Origin: DSUN01 sp035527715
Lineage (GTDB): Bacteria > Planctomycetota > PUPC01 > DSUN01
Assembly (NCBI GenBank): GCA_035527715.1
Contig: DATKZY010000189.1
Span: 1 to 22,446, forward strand
DNA: 22,446 bases
Direction of reading: 5' to 3'
The notes beneath the pieces were generated by a model. It had not been told where the DNA came from, did not search any database, and saw nothing but the letters and a program-made list of their open reading frames with translations. Shown here piece after piece: positions 14,919-21,932 of this stretch; position 1 is the stretch's first letter; every line of letters starts with the position of its first letter. A program made the position numbers and the translations under genes.

Positions 14919-15302
14919 CTACACGGTGCGAATGCTCACCAGGCCCCTCGCCTCGAGCTCGGCGTAGACGAGGGCGATTTTCGGGCCTTCGGCCAGTTCC
15001 TTGTCCTCCAGGACCTCGCGGGCCGTCCGCATGGCCGGCTCCTCATCAAAATCGGGCGAGAGCTGGACCATGAGATCGATGAACAGCCACACGTTGCGCT
15101 CGATCTCGACCCCATACGAGGCCGCCTTCTCGACCCCCTTGCGCACGAGTTCGCGCGCCTTCCCGTCCCCTCCCTGCGGGTCGAGCATCTCCTCATACTC
15201 GATAGGGAACGCGGTCGCGATGTCGCGGACCTTGCGGTCCTCGAACTGCTGGAGGGCGCACTGACAGAAGACGTCCATCTGCTCGCGGCGTATGGTGAAC
15301 AT
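14919..15302 (-). CDS. 127-aa helical protein of the VgrG/PAAR-associated type, first gene of the operon
   Basis: The start chosen is the ATG at 15300-15302, giving MFTIRREQMDVFCQCALQQF; the longer open frame upstream is unlike a protein. The pattern MxTIRxxQM near the N-terminus, then FEDRKVRDI, VRKGVEKAASYGVEIERNVWLFIDLMVQLSPDFD, resembles a small helical protein family commonly encoded beside VgrG and effector genes of type VI secretion systems. The family assignment comes from memory of such sequences and is not database-confirmed. Molecular role unknown; a chaperone or adaptor for cargo is plausible. A promoter lies about 110 bp upstream, and the next gene starts 14 bp after the stop, so this gene opens the operon. 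Confidence 0.8.
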   Translation of the reverse strand: MFTIRREQMDVFCQCALQQFEDRKVRDIATAFPIEYEEMLDPQGGDGKARELVRKGVEKAASYGVEIERNVWLFIDLMVQLSPDFDEEPAMRTAREVLEDKELAEGPKIALVYAELEARGLVSIRTV

Positions 15303-15409
15303 GGCGCGCCTTCCCGCGATCGGGTCCCCACGAGCCGTCCTGCTCCCAGGGGTGCAAGCAGCGTGCGCGCCCACTCCCGCGCGGCGCTCTCGCCGCTCGT
15401 GACGGCGGC

Positions 15410-15438
15410 ATTGTGGCATGGATGGGAGGCCCTGTCAA
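15410..15438 (-). promoter_or_regulatory. Promoter of the five-gene effector-like operon
   Basis: On the minus strand TTGACA (15433-15438) and CACAAT (15410-15415) are separated by 17 bp. The predicted start near 15403 gives a leader of about 100 nt. The rest of the 267-bp gap between the kelch gene and the operon shows no gene. Confidence 0.65.
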
Positions 15439-15520
15439 GCTCGAAGGCTCCGAAGGCGGCCGATTCGGCTCACGGCTTGGGCTTCGCGGCGTAGCTGCTG
15501 CCTTCCGATCTATGGCCCCC

Positions 15521-15570
15521 ATCCCCTGGGCGTCCCCCGTCGCCCTGCGGGCCTACCGGCCAAAGGGGAT
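15521..15570 (-). terminator. Possible terminator after the kelch gene
   Basis: ATCCCCT (15521-15527) and AGGGGAT (15564-15570) can pair, and a GGGCG/CGCCC hairpin lies inside. The outer arm touches the stop codon of the kelch gene. The pairing is modest and no T-tract follows. Confidence 0.25.
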
Positions 15571-18227
15571 CATTCGGCGGGTGCCTCGGCCCTCCTGGGG
15601 TCCAGCCGCAGAACGTATACCACGCTGTTCGTGTCCACCGCCAGCATCAGCTTCCGCAGCGGGTCGTACATCAGCCCGTTCGAGCAGCCGAAGCCGGGGC
15701 TGCCCGCTATGCGCAGGGCCACCCAGGCGTTCCTGGCGCAGTCGTAGACGAGCCAGGGCCTGTCCTTGGCCCTGACGGCGACCACCACCGCGTCGTTCGC
15801 CTCGTCGTAGCAGGTCTCGCGCCAGAAGTGCTCCCCCGCCGCAGCCAGTTCCATTCCCTTCGGTTCGAGTTTCGTGGCCGTCAGGGTCTTGAGGTCCACG
15901 GCCACGAGGTCGCCCTTGAGCGGCGCGTGAGCCAGGATGAGGCGGTCGTGCTTCGAGTCGTAGCACATGCCCGACTCGTCGCAGCGGGTGCCGACGAGCT
16001 TCTCGCCGGCGACCTTGACCTCGCTCCATTCGTCAGCGGCGCCGTCGTATTGGAAGAGCGTGCCGAACTTGGTCCAGGCGTAGGGTCCCTTCGGCGTCGA
16101 GCAGAGGGTGAGGGTGTAGAAGCAGTCCTCGCGCATGCCCTTGGGCTGCGGCCTGTGGGTCCAGGCGCCGCTCTCGGGGTCGTAGGCGAACGAGAAGCTC
16201 TGGTGCCCGCAGCAGATCATCTTCCTGGCGACGGGGTCGTAGGCGTACGAGTGGTAGCTGTGGGCCGAGATCCACGGCTGGGCCAGGAAGGTCGAGCGCG
16301 AGGGCTGCGAGCCGCACGAGCCGATGCCCTCGAGGGGGAAGGCGGGCGGGTACTTGATGTGATAGGCGCCGGTGCGCATCGAGAAGACCGGGATGTCGGA
16401 GCCGCAGTGGGCGGAGTGGCCGCCGCTCCAGCGATAGATGGCCCGGCGGTCGGGGTCGTAGACGGCGGTGCCCCAGTCGCGGTTCTGGCGGGGCAGGCGG
16501 GTGGCCTTGCTGGTGACCGCGGTCCAGGTGTTGGCGGGGACGGCGTCGAGCTTCGCCTGGAAGGCGGCCTCGTCGGGCGCCGGGCCTTCCAGATACCAGC
16601 TCGGGTCGTACGGCCCGACGCGCCACTCGGCCGCGCCGGGGGTGGCTGAGCCGGCAGCGTCGGATTGCGACGGGTCGAGCTGGCAGGCGAGCGTGACCAC
16701 GGTGCCGCGCTCGCCGCGGCGCTCGCCGCTGAGGGCCAGCACTACGTCGTCGTCGCTCACCGCGGCGACCATGCCCGCTCCCTTGCTGCCCATGAATGTG
16801 GGCACAGGCTTGCCCCAGTCCCTGACGAGCTGCCACTGGTTGGCCGCTGCGTCGTAGGTCCAGGCCTGCATGGGGAGCTGCTCGTAGAGCGGCCCCCAGT
16901 AGCCGGTGTCGGACTTGAACTTGTAGCCGCCGAGCAGGACGAGCTTGCCGCTCCTGGGCAAACGCAGGAAGGCGTGGCCGGCGCGCGGCGAGGGCGAGAG
17001 GTCGGGCCGCCGTTCCTCCCAGGTGCGCGTGGCGCAGTCGTAGACCCAGGTGTCGGCGTAGAGCCTGTCGAGCCGGTCGCCGCCGAAGAGGACGATCTTC
17101 CTCGTGGCCGGGTCGTAGACCATCTGCGAGTGGGCGCGCGGCGGCGGCTCGCTCATGAGCGCGCAGCCGGCGCGCCACAGCACCCGCGAGAGGCCCAGCG
17201 CGACCCGGATGGAGTCGGGGCTCGCCTCGTCGCCGAGCTTGCCGGCGAGCGCGGCCGCGGCGGCGCCGAGCTCCGTCCCGGCGCGCTCGCACTGGGTCTT
17301 CTCGTAGCCGGCTCCCTTGCCGTCGAGTTCCTTCCTCATCGCGTCAATGCCGGTGGCGAGCTGTTTCGCGGGCCCGGCGAGGCGGACCCTGGCGTTGTCG
17401 GGCAGTTCGCTCCCGAAGTAGCGGTCACAGTACGCGCCGTGCAGCGCCACCGCCTCTCTGTAGAGCGCCTTCGCCTTAGGGTAGAGGTCCTTGACCAGTT
17501 CGCCGCCGCACTCCACGCGGCGCCACTCCTTGCCGGCCACCGACCAGGCCCAGGTGCGGGTGTCGTTGAACTCGCTGGGGCCGTTGTTGCCGCCGAAGAG
17601 GACGTACTCCTTGTTGAGCGCGTCGTAGCAGAGCGCGCCCCACCAGAGCTTGTGCTCGTCCCCGCTCGGCGTGCCGGGGGCCAGCTCGCTCCAGGCGCGA
17701 GCGGCCGGGTCGTATTCGATCAGCCGATTGTGGACGTAGGCGACGAGGCGGCCGCGGTCGGTGTCGAGCGCGTATTGGAAGTAGGCGTTGAAGCTGCCCT
17801 CCCAGAGGCCCAGGCGGCCGTCCTTGAGGCGGTAGCCGTGGTGGGGCAGCTTGGGCGCGTCGCAGGGGCCGACCTCCGGCGTCCAGCCCTTGCCTTCCGG
17901 GAAGCGATTCGTCCACAGGCGGCGAGCGAGGTCGAAGGTCTGCTCGTCGTAGCAGAATGGCCCTTGGTCGTTCCAGGCGCCGACGGTCCCCATGGCCAGG
18001 ACGAAGCTCTTCTCGGCGGGGAGGTAGACGAGCGCGCCGCTGTATCGTCGGGCGGCTCCGTGCTCCTCCAGCTTGACCCATTCGTTCGGCCGGGGCTCGC
18101 CGTCCACCCGGGTGGACGGCGGCCAGTCCCGCTTCTCGCCGGCCAGGCCCGCTCCTGCGGCGGCGACCGCGACTGCCAGCCCGACCAGGGCTCTCCACAT
18201 GGTCCGATGTCCTTTCCTCGCCAACAT
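15570..18227 (-). CDS. Large secreted kelch-repeat protein
   Basis: The product has 885 residues from the ATG at 18227, chosen because AAGGAG lies 9 nt upstream and the promoter gives a leader of only about 16 nt; an ATG at 18200 with a weaker site is the alternative. The open frame extends much further upstream, but that part is the antisense of the kinase gene. A signal peptide is present (MLARKGHRTMWR, a hydrophobic core, then LAG near residue 30). Kelch-type blades recur, for example CYDALNKEYVLFGG (200-213), VYDPATRKIVLFGG (370-383) with TWVYDCATRTWEE, and RSGKLVLLGGYKF. A helical insert (about 242-355) interrupts the propeller. It probably binds ligands or glycans outside the cytoplasm; no catalytic motif is seen. 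Confidence 0.85.
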   Translation of the reverse strand: MLARKGHRTMWRALVGLAVAVAAAGAGLAGEKRDWPPSTRVDGEPRPNEWVKLEEHGAARRYSGALVYLPAEKSFVLAMGTVGAWNDQGPFCYDEQTFDLARRLWTNRFPEGKGWTPEVGPCDAPKLPHHGYRLKDGRLGLWEGSFNAYFQYALDTDRGRLVAYVHNRLIEYDPAARAWSELAPGTPSGDEHKLWWGALCYDALNKEYVLFGGNNGPSEFNDTRTWAWSVAGKEWRRVECGGELVKDLYPKAKALYREAVALHGAYCDRYFGSELPDNARVRLAGPAKQLATGIDAMRKELDGKGAGYEKTQCERAGTELGAAAAALAGKLGDEASPDSIRVALGLSRVLWRAGCALMSEPPPRAHSQMVYDPATRKIVLFGGDRLDRLYADTWVYDCATRTWEERRPDLSPSPRAGHAFLRLPRSGKLVLLGGYKFKSDTGYWGPLYEQLPMQAWTYDAAANQWQLVRDWGKPVPTFMGSKGAGMVAAVSDDDVVLALSGERRGERGTVVTLACQLDPSQSDAAGSATPGAAEWRVGPYDPSWYLEGPAPDEAAFQAKLDAVPANTWTAVTSKATRLPRQNRDWGTAVYDPDRRAIYRWSGGHSAHCGSDIPVFSMRTGAYHIKYPPAFPLEGIGSCGSQPSRSTFLAQPWISAHSYHSYAYDPVARKMICCGHQSFSFAYDPESGAWTHRPQPKGMREDCFYTLTLCSTPKGPYAWTKFGTLFQYDGAADEWSEVKVAGEKLVGTRCDESGMCYDSKHDRLILAHAPLKGDLVAVDLKTLTATKLEPKGMELAAAGEHFWRETCYDEANDAVVVAVRAKDRPWLVYDCARNAWVALRIAGSPGFGCSNGLMYDPLRKLMLAVDTNSVVYVLRLDPRRAEAPAE

Positions 18228-18249
18228 GGGTGCGGTCTCCTTCTCGACT

Positions 18250-18278
18250 AACGTATCGGCCGGCTGAGTGAGTGTCAA
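18250..18278 (-). promoter_or_regulatory. Sigma-70-type promoter of the kelch gene
   Basis: On the minus strand TTGACA (18273-18278), a 17-bp spacer and TACGTT (18250-18255) lie 22 bp upstream of the chosen ATG. The short leader carries the AAGGAG ribosome-binding site. Confidence 0.7.
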
Positions 18279-18297
18279 GGGGCCTGTTCGGGGTGGT

Positions 18298-18327
18298 TTG
18301 ACGCCGCGCAGCGCGCGGGTGTACAAT
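18298..18327 (+). promoter_or_regulatory. Promoter of the two-component operon
   Basis: TTGACG (18298-18303), an 18-bp spacer and TACAAT (18322-18327) lie 20 bp upstream of the kinase ATG. It is divergent from the kelch promoter; the two -35 boxes are only 19 bp apart, so binding of polymerase or a regulator at one may affect the other. Confidence 0.65.
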
Positions 18328-18347
18328 GGCGGCAAAGGGCTGGAGCT

Positions 18348-19856
18348 ATGAAGGCAATCGGGGACACGAGGCGCTCGCACGAGGCCATCCGCCTGGGGGC
18401 GATGGGCGTCCTGGCGGCGGCCTATGTGGCCGCCGCCGCCTACGCTCGCGCGGCCTACCGGTCCGAGGTGGTGGTCACCCACTTCGCCTACATCCCCGTG
18501 GTGCTGGCGGGGGTGTGGTGGGGCTGCCGGGGGGTGGCGGTTGCCGGGGGGCTGGGCGCGGCCCTGCTGGGCTTCCACGCGGCGGGCCTGGCCGCCGGGC
18601 CGCTGTGGCACGACCTGGCGCGAATGGGGTTCCTGGTGGCCGCGGGGGCGTGCGCGGCCGTGCTCAGCGAGAAGATCCGCGCGGGGCAGCGGGCCATTCA
18701 GCGCTCCGAGGAGCAGCACAAGCTCATCGTCGAGAAGTCCCTCACCGGCATCCTCATCTACCGGAGGGCGGACGAGCGGGTCACCTTCGCGAACCGGCGC
18801 TTCGGCGACCTGTTGGGCTGCCGCCCCGAGGAGGCGGTGGGCCGCAGCATCTGGGAGCTGTTCGCGACCGAGGACCACGCAAGGGTCCGCAGCCTGGTGG
18901 CCGACCGCGAGGCCCGGGGATTCACCGACCTCCACTATGAGGCCCGCCTGCTGCGCGCCGACGGCTCGATGATCTGGGCGGATGTCCTGAGCTCCGCGAC
19001 GACGCACGGCGGGGAGCAGACCGTGCTGGTGAACGTCTACGACATCACGGCCCGCAAGGAGGCCGAGGCGAAGCGCTTTGAGCTGGCCGACATCGCGCGG
19101 AAGCAGGAGGACCAACTCGTCCACTCCACCCGCCTGGCCGAGCTGGGCGAGATGTCGGCCGCCGTGGCCCACGACCTCAACCAGCCGCTCACCGGGATCA
19201 AGACGTTCGCGAAGAACGCCCTCTACATGCTCGAGCAGGGCGCCGGCGGCCCCGACGAGGTGCGGGAGAACCTGCGCCTGATCACCGAGCAGGCCGACCG
19301 CGCGGCCCGCATCATCAACCAGATGCGCGGCATGACCCGCAAGAGCGAGCGCCAGCTCGCCCTCGTGGACCTCAATGCCGTCGTCCGCGAGAGCGTGGCG
19401 TTCCTGATGCCGCAGTTGCGCCTCACCGGCGTGGAGACGCGGCTCGAGCTGGCACCCGACCTGCCGGCCATCGTGGGCGACAGGACGCGCCTCGAACAAG
19501 TGTTCCTCAACCTGTTGACCAACGCCCGGCAGGCGATGGAGGAGACGGAGGTCCGCCTCCTGACCGTGCGCACGGCCCTGGCCGACGGCGCGCCGCGGCC
19601 CGTGCTGATCGAGGTGGCGGACACGGGGAAGGGCTTCTCGGCCGAGGAGGCCGCCAAGCTCTTCACCCCCTTCTACAGCACCAAGAAGCACGGCCACGGC
19701 ACGGGCCTGGGCCTCACCATCTCGCAGCGCATCGTCAAGGACCACGGCGGGGCCATCGGCGCCGAGGGCCAGCCCGGCCAGGGCGCGCGCTTCGCCATCC
19801 GCCTGCCCCTGCCCACACCCGAAGAGATCCGGGAGGCCCAGCGCACCCATGGCTAG
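18348..19856 (+). CDS. Membrane PAS sensor histidine kinase (NtrB/DctB-like)
   Basis: The product has 502 residues. Residues about 15-108 carry three to four hydrophobic segments with HFAYIPVVLAGVWWG, as in compact membrane sensor domains without a large periplasmic part. A PAS domain follows (about 121-240, ending DITARKEAE), then the HisKA domain with the phospho-acceptor His275 in AAVAHDLNQPLTGI. The ATPase domain shows the N-box NLLTNARQAM (388-397), DTGKGF (425-430) and GTGLGL (451-456). It should autophosphorylate on His275 and pass phosphate to Asp60 of the downstream regulator. The H-box has HD where HE is usual. Its stop overlaps the regulator start by 8 bp (ATGGCTAG). The signal is unknown. 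Confidence 0.93.
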   Translation: MKAIGDTRRSHEAIRLGAMGVLAAAYVAAAAYARAAYRSEVVVTHFAYIPVVLAGVWWGCRGVAVAGGLGAALLGFHAAGLAAGPLWHDLARMGFLVAAGACAAVLSEKIRAGQRAIQRSEEQHKLIVEKSLTGILIYRRADERVTFANRRFGDLLGCRPEEAVGRSIWELFATEDHARVRSLVADREARGFTDLHYEARLLRADGSMIWADVLSSATTHGGEQTVLVNVYDITARKEAEAKRFELADIARKQEDQLVHSTRLAELGEMSAAVAHDLNQPLTGIKTFAKNALYMLEQGAGGPDEVRENLRLITEQADRAARIINQMRGMTRKSERQLALVDLNAVVRESVAFLMPQLRLTGVETRLELAPDLPAIVGDRTRLEQVFLNLLTNARQAMEETEVRLLTVRTALADGAPRPVLIEVADTGKGFSAEEAAKLFTPFYSTKKHGHGTGLGLTISQRIVKDHGGAIGAEGQPGQGARFAIRLPLPTPEEIREAQRTHG

Positions 19857-21255
19857 CCCCTCCCAGCCGCCGGCGGCCACGATCGTCGTGATTGACGACG
19901 ACGACGCGGCGCGCCTCTCGATCGCCCAGATGCTGCGCCTGCGGCGCTATCGCGTCCAGGCATTCGCATCGGCCGAGGCCGCGCTCGCCTGGCCCGGCCT
20001 GGCGGAGGCCGACGCGGTGGTGACCGACGTGAAGATGCCGGGGATGGACGGCGAGGAGTTCCTGGCGGAGATGGTGCGGCGCGGCTTCGCGCCCCCGGTC
20101 ATCATGGTGACGGGCCACGGCGACGTCTCGATGGCCGTCCGCTGCCTCAAGGGCGGGGCCTACGACTTCGTGGAGAAGCCGTTCGAGGACGACGTGTTGC
20201 TGGCCTGCGTGGCGCGGGCGACCGAGAAGGTGGCGTTGCGGCGCGAGGCGGCCGAGCTGCGCCGCCGCCTGCGCCTGCTGTCGGCCGAGGAGGACGGGCG
20301 CTTCGGCATGGTCGGCCGCAGCCGCCCCATGCTCGACCTCTACGAGCAGGTCGAGGTCGTCGCCCGGTCCGACGCGCCGGTCCTCGTCGCCGGCGAGACG
20401 GGCGCGGGCAAGGAGCTTGTGGCGCGGGCCATCCACGCCCAGAGCCGCCGCGCCAAGGGGCCGTTCGTGCCCGTCAACGCCGGCGCGCTCCCCGAGACCA
20501 CGCTGGAGAGCGAGCTGTTCGGCCACGCCCGCGGCGCCTTCACGGGCGCCGACAGCGAGCGGGCCGGCAGGCTCCTCACCGCCTCGGGCGGCTCCCTGCT
20601 CCTCGACGAGGTCGAGAGCATGCCCGTCCGCGCCCAGGTCCAGCTCCTCCGCGTGCTCGAGGACGGGTTGGTCCAGCCCCTCGGCGGCGACGAGCCGCGG
20701 AGGGTGGACATCCGTCTGCTCGTCACGACCAAGGCCGACCTCCAGGACGAGGTGCGGCAGGGCCGCATGCGCGAGGACTTCTACCACCGCATCGCCGTCC
20801 TCACCGTCCCGGTGCCGCCCCTGCGCGAGCGCCGCGAGGACGTTCCGCTCCTCGTCTCCTTCTTCCTGCGGCGCGCGGCGGAGCGCGACGGCGTGCCCGT
20901 GCCCGGGCTGCAGGAGGACGCCCTTGCCGAAATGCTCCGCCACACCTGGCCGGGGAACGTGCGCGAGCTGCGGAACGCCGTCGAGCGCATGGCCATCACC
21001 GCCCGGGGCGGCGTCGCCGGGCCGTTCACCCTCGACGACGCGTTCGCGTCGGCTCGCCTCCTCTCGCTGCCCGCGACGGCGGGGCGCCTCCGCGAGGACA
21101 TGGAGCGCACCGAGCGGAGCGTCATCGAGGCCGCCCTCCGCGAGAACGACGGCGAGGTCGGCGCCACCGCCCTGGCCCTCGGCATCTCCCGCCGCGCCCT
21201 CTACGAGCGCATGCGCAAGTACGACCTGAGCAAGGAACACTTCCGCGGCGCCTGA
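19849..21255 (+). CDS. Sigma-54-dependent response regulator (DctD/NtrC type)
   Basis: The product has 468 residues. The receiver domain (about 11-125) has the acidic patch IDDDD, the phospho-acceptor Asp60 in VTDVKMPGMDG, Thr88 and Lys110. The AAA+ domain (about 150-385) has Walker A GETGAGKE (182-189), the sigma-54-contacting GAFTGA (229-234), Walker B LLLDEVESMP (251-259) and the arginine region REDFYHRI. A Fis-type helix-turn-helix (about 425-458) ends in ALGISRRALYERMRKYDL. DEVESMP resembles DctD more than NtrC. It should activate sigma-54 promoters when phosphorylated by the coupled kinase. No convincing sigma-54 promoter was found in the window, so the target genes are elsewhere or were missed. 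Confidence 0.95.
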   Translation: MASPSQPPAATIVVIDDDDAARLSIAQMLRLRRYRVQAFASAEAALAWPGLAEADAVVTDVKMPGMDGEEFLAEMVRRGFAPPVIMVTGHGDVSMAVRCLKGGAYDFVEKPFEDDVLLACVARATEKVALRREAAELRRRLRLLSAEEDGRFGMVGRSRPMLDLYEQVEVVARSDAPVLVAGETGAGKELVARAIHAQSRRAKGPFVPVNAGALPETTLESELFGHARGAFTGADSERAGRLLTASGGSLLLDEVESMPVRAQVQLLRVLEDGLVQPLGGDEPRRVDIRLLVTTKADLQDEVRQGRMREDFYHRIAVLTVPVPPLRERREDVPLLVSFFLRRAAERDGVPVPGLQEDALAEMLRHTWPGNVRELRNAVERMAITARGGVAGPFTLDDAFASARLLSLPATAGRLREDMERTERSVIEAALRENDGEVGATALALGISRRALYERMRKYDLSKEHFRGA

Positions 21256-21390
21256 GCCCCCCGCTCCGCGTGGGAACGCGCCGGGCGGCCCTCAGGAGCC
21301 GCGTAGACGCGGGACTACGGACCTCGAGCGCAGGGGAAAAGGGCGGTGCGCATCTCGACGGGCCGTTGGCGGCAGGGGGGGCGCCAGCCA

Positions 21391-21440
21391 GGCGCGCTAG
21401 GCGCTCATGCGCGCGCAAGGGGGGGTGAGCGCCTAGCGTG
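21391..21440. repeat. Palindromic repeat, copy A
   Basis: The stem 21394-21407 (GCGCTAGGCGCTCA) pairs with 21426-21439 apart from a terminal G-T pair. Copy B at 21525-21574 shares most of this sequence. An outer pair, GCCAGCCA (21383-21390) and TGGCTGGC (21451-21458), extends the structure in copy A only. The stretch from 21256 to 21821 between the regulator and the ATPase gene holds only repeats, with no gene. Confidence 0.8.
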
Positions 21441-21524
21441 ATGGGCCAGATGGCTGGCACGCATGCCGCAAGTGTCGAAGTAGCAATCACTTACAGATGG
21501 CACTGCACCAGGGCGCGCCCGCTA

Positions 21525-21574
21525 GGCGCGCTAGGCGCTCACCTGCGCGCAAGGGGAGGTGAGCGCCTAGCGCT
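21525..21574. repeat. Palindromic repeat, copy B
   Basis: The stem 21528-21544 pairs perfectly over 17 bp with 21557-21573, around a 12-nt loop. Arms and loop (GCGCGCAAGGGG) closely match copy A, 134 bp to the left. Confidence 0.8.
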
Positions 21575-21768
21575 ACAACGCTACAAAGGCGCTGCCGCAC
21601 GCCATAAAGCGGCCCCCGCCAAAGACATGTGGAAAGCCCCAAACACCGGTCATGCTGAGCGGCAGCGAAGCATCTCCTCTTCGTCGGAGGGCGTCGCTGA
21701 GCACTCAAGAGGAGATTCTTCGTCGCTCCGCTCCTCAGAATGACCAGGAAGTAGCGTTGTAGTGCTAG
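21567..21768. repeat. 202-bp segment bounded by 18-bp inverted repeats (possible MITE)
   Basis: CTAGCGCTACAACGCTAC (21567-21584) is matched in inverted orientation at 21751-21768 with one mismatch. The left end overlaps palindrome copy B, and the segment encloses the inverted-repeat element at 21648-21745. No target-site duplication is apparent. Confidence 0.45.
21648..21745. repeat. 98-bp imperfect inverted-repeat element, family 1
   Basis: The left arm (21648-21681, GGTCATGCTGAGC...) and right arm (21707-21745, ...CTCAGAATGACC) are imperfect inverted copies ending in an AAGAGGAGAT-type core. The word pattern (GTCATTCTGAG, GAAGAATCTC) matches a dispersed intergenic repeat I know from many bacterial genomes. 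The apparent open frames through it are spurious. Confidence 0.75.
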
Positions 21769-21819
21769 CCGGCATCTCTGACCGGCACGGCCCGCCGAGA
21801 ACGTGATGCGCTTCCCCCC

Positions 21820-21932
21820 TGTCATGCTGAGCCTGCCGAAGCACCTTTCAGGGGAGTGGACTCTGGCAACGGGGTGTCTTCCGCTACGTTGGCCTCGTCG
21901 CTCGAAAGGTTGCTCGACGGGCTCGCAATGAC
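21820..21932. repeat. 113-bp imperfect inverted-repeat element, family 2, overlapping a gene end
   Basis: The left arm (21820-21851, TGTCATGCTGAGCCTGCCGA...) and right arm (21901-21932, ...GGGCTCGCAATGACA) are imperfect inverted copies. Its ends resemble those of the element at 21648-21745, 74 bp away. Read on the minus strand it supplies the last 37 codons and the TGA of the ATPase gene. Confidence 0.72.

Noticed and set aside
15502..15511. CTTCCGATCT, identical to the end of a common sequencing adapter
   Set aside because: Only ten bases match and the preceding bases differ. A chance match is plausible, and the genes on both sides are intact, so it is not evidence of a chimera by itself.
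18228..19880. N-terminal extension of the kelch frame, about 550 residues
   Set aside because: It is the antisense of the histidine kinase gene. The promoter, ribosome-binding site and signal peptide all place the start at 18227 or 18200.
21455..21470. TGGCACG, four bases, CCGCA: sigma-54-like -24/-12 site
   Set aside because: The GG and GC are correctly spaced, but the -12 TT is missing, no plus-strand gene follows and it lies inside a repeat-rich stretch.
21383..21932. CRISPR array
   Set aside because: The repeats are two long palindromes and two unrelated inverted elements, with no regular short repeat-spacer pattern and no cas gene.
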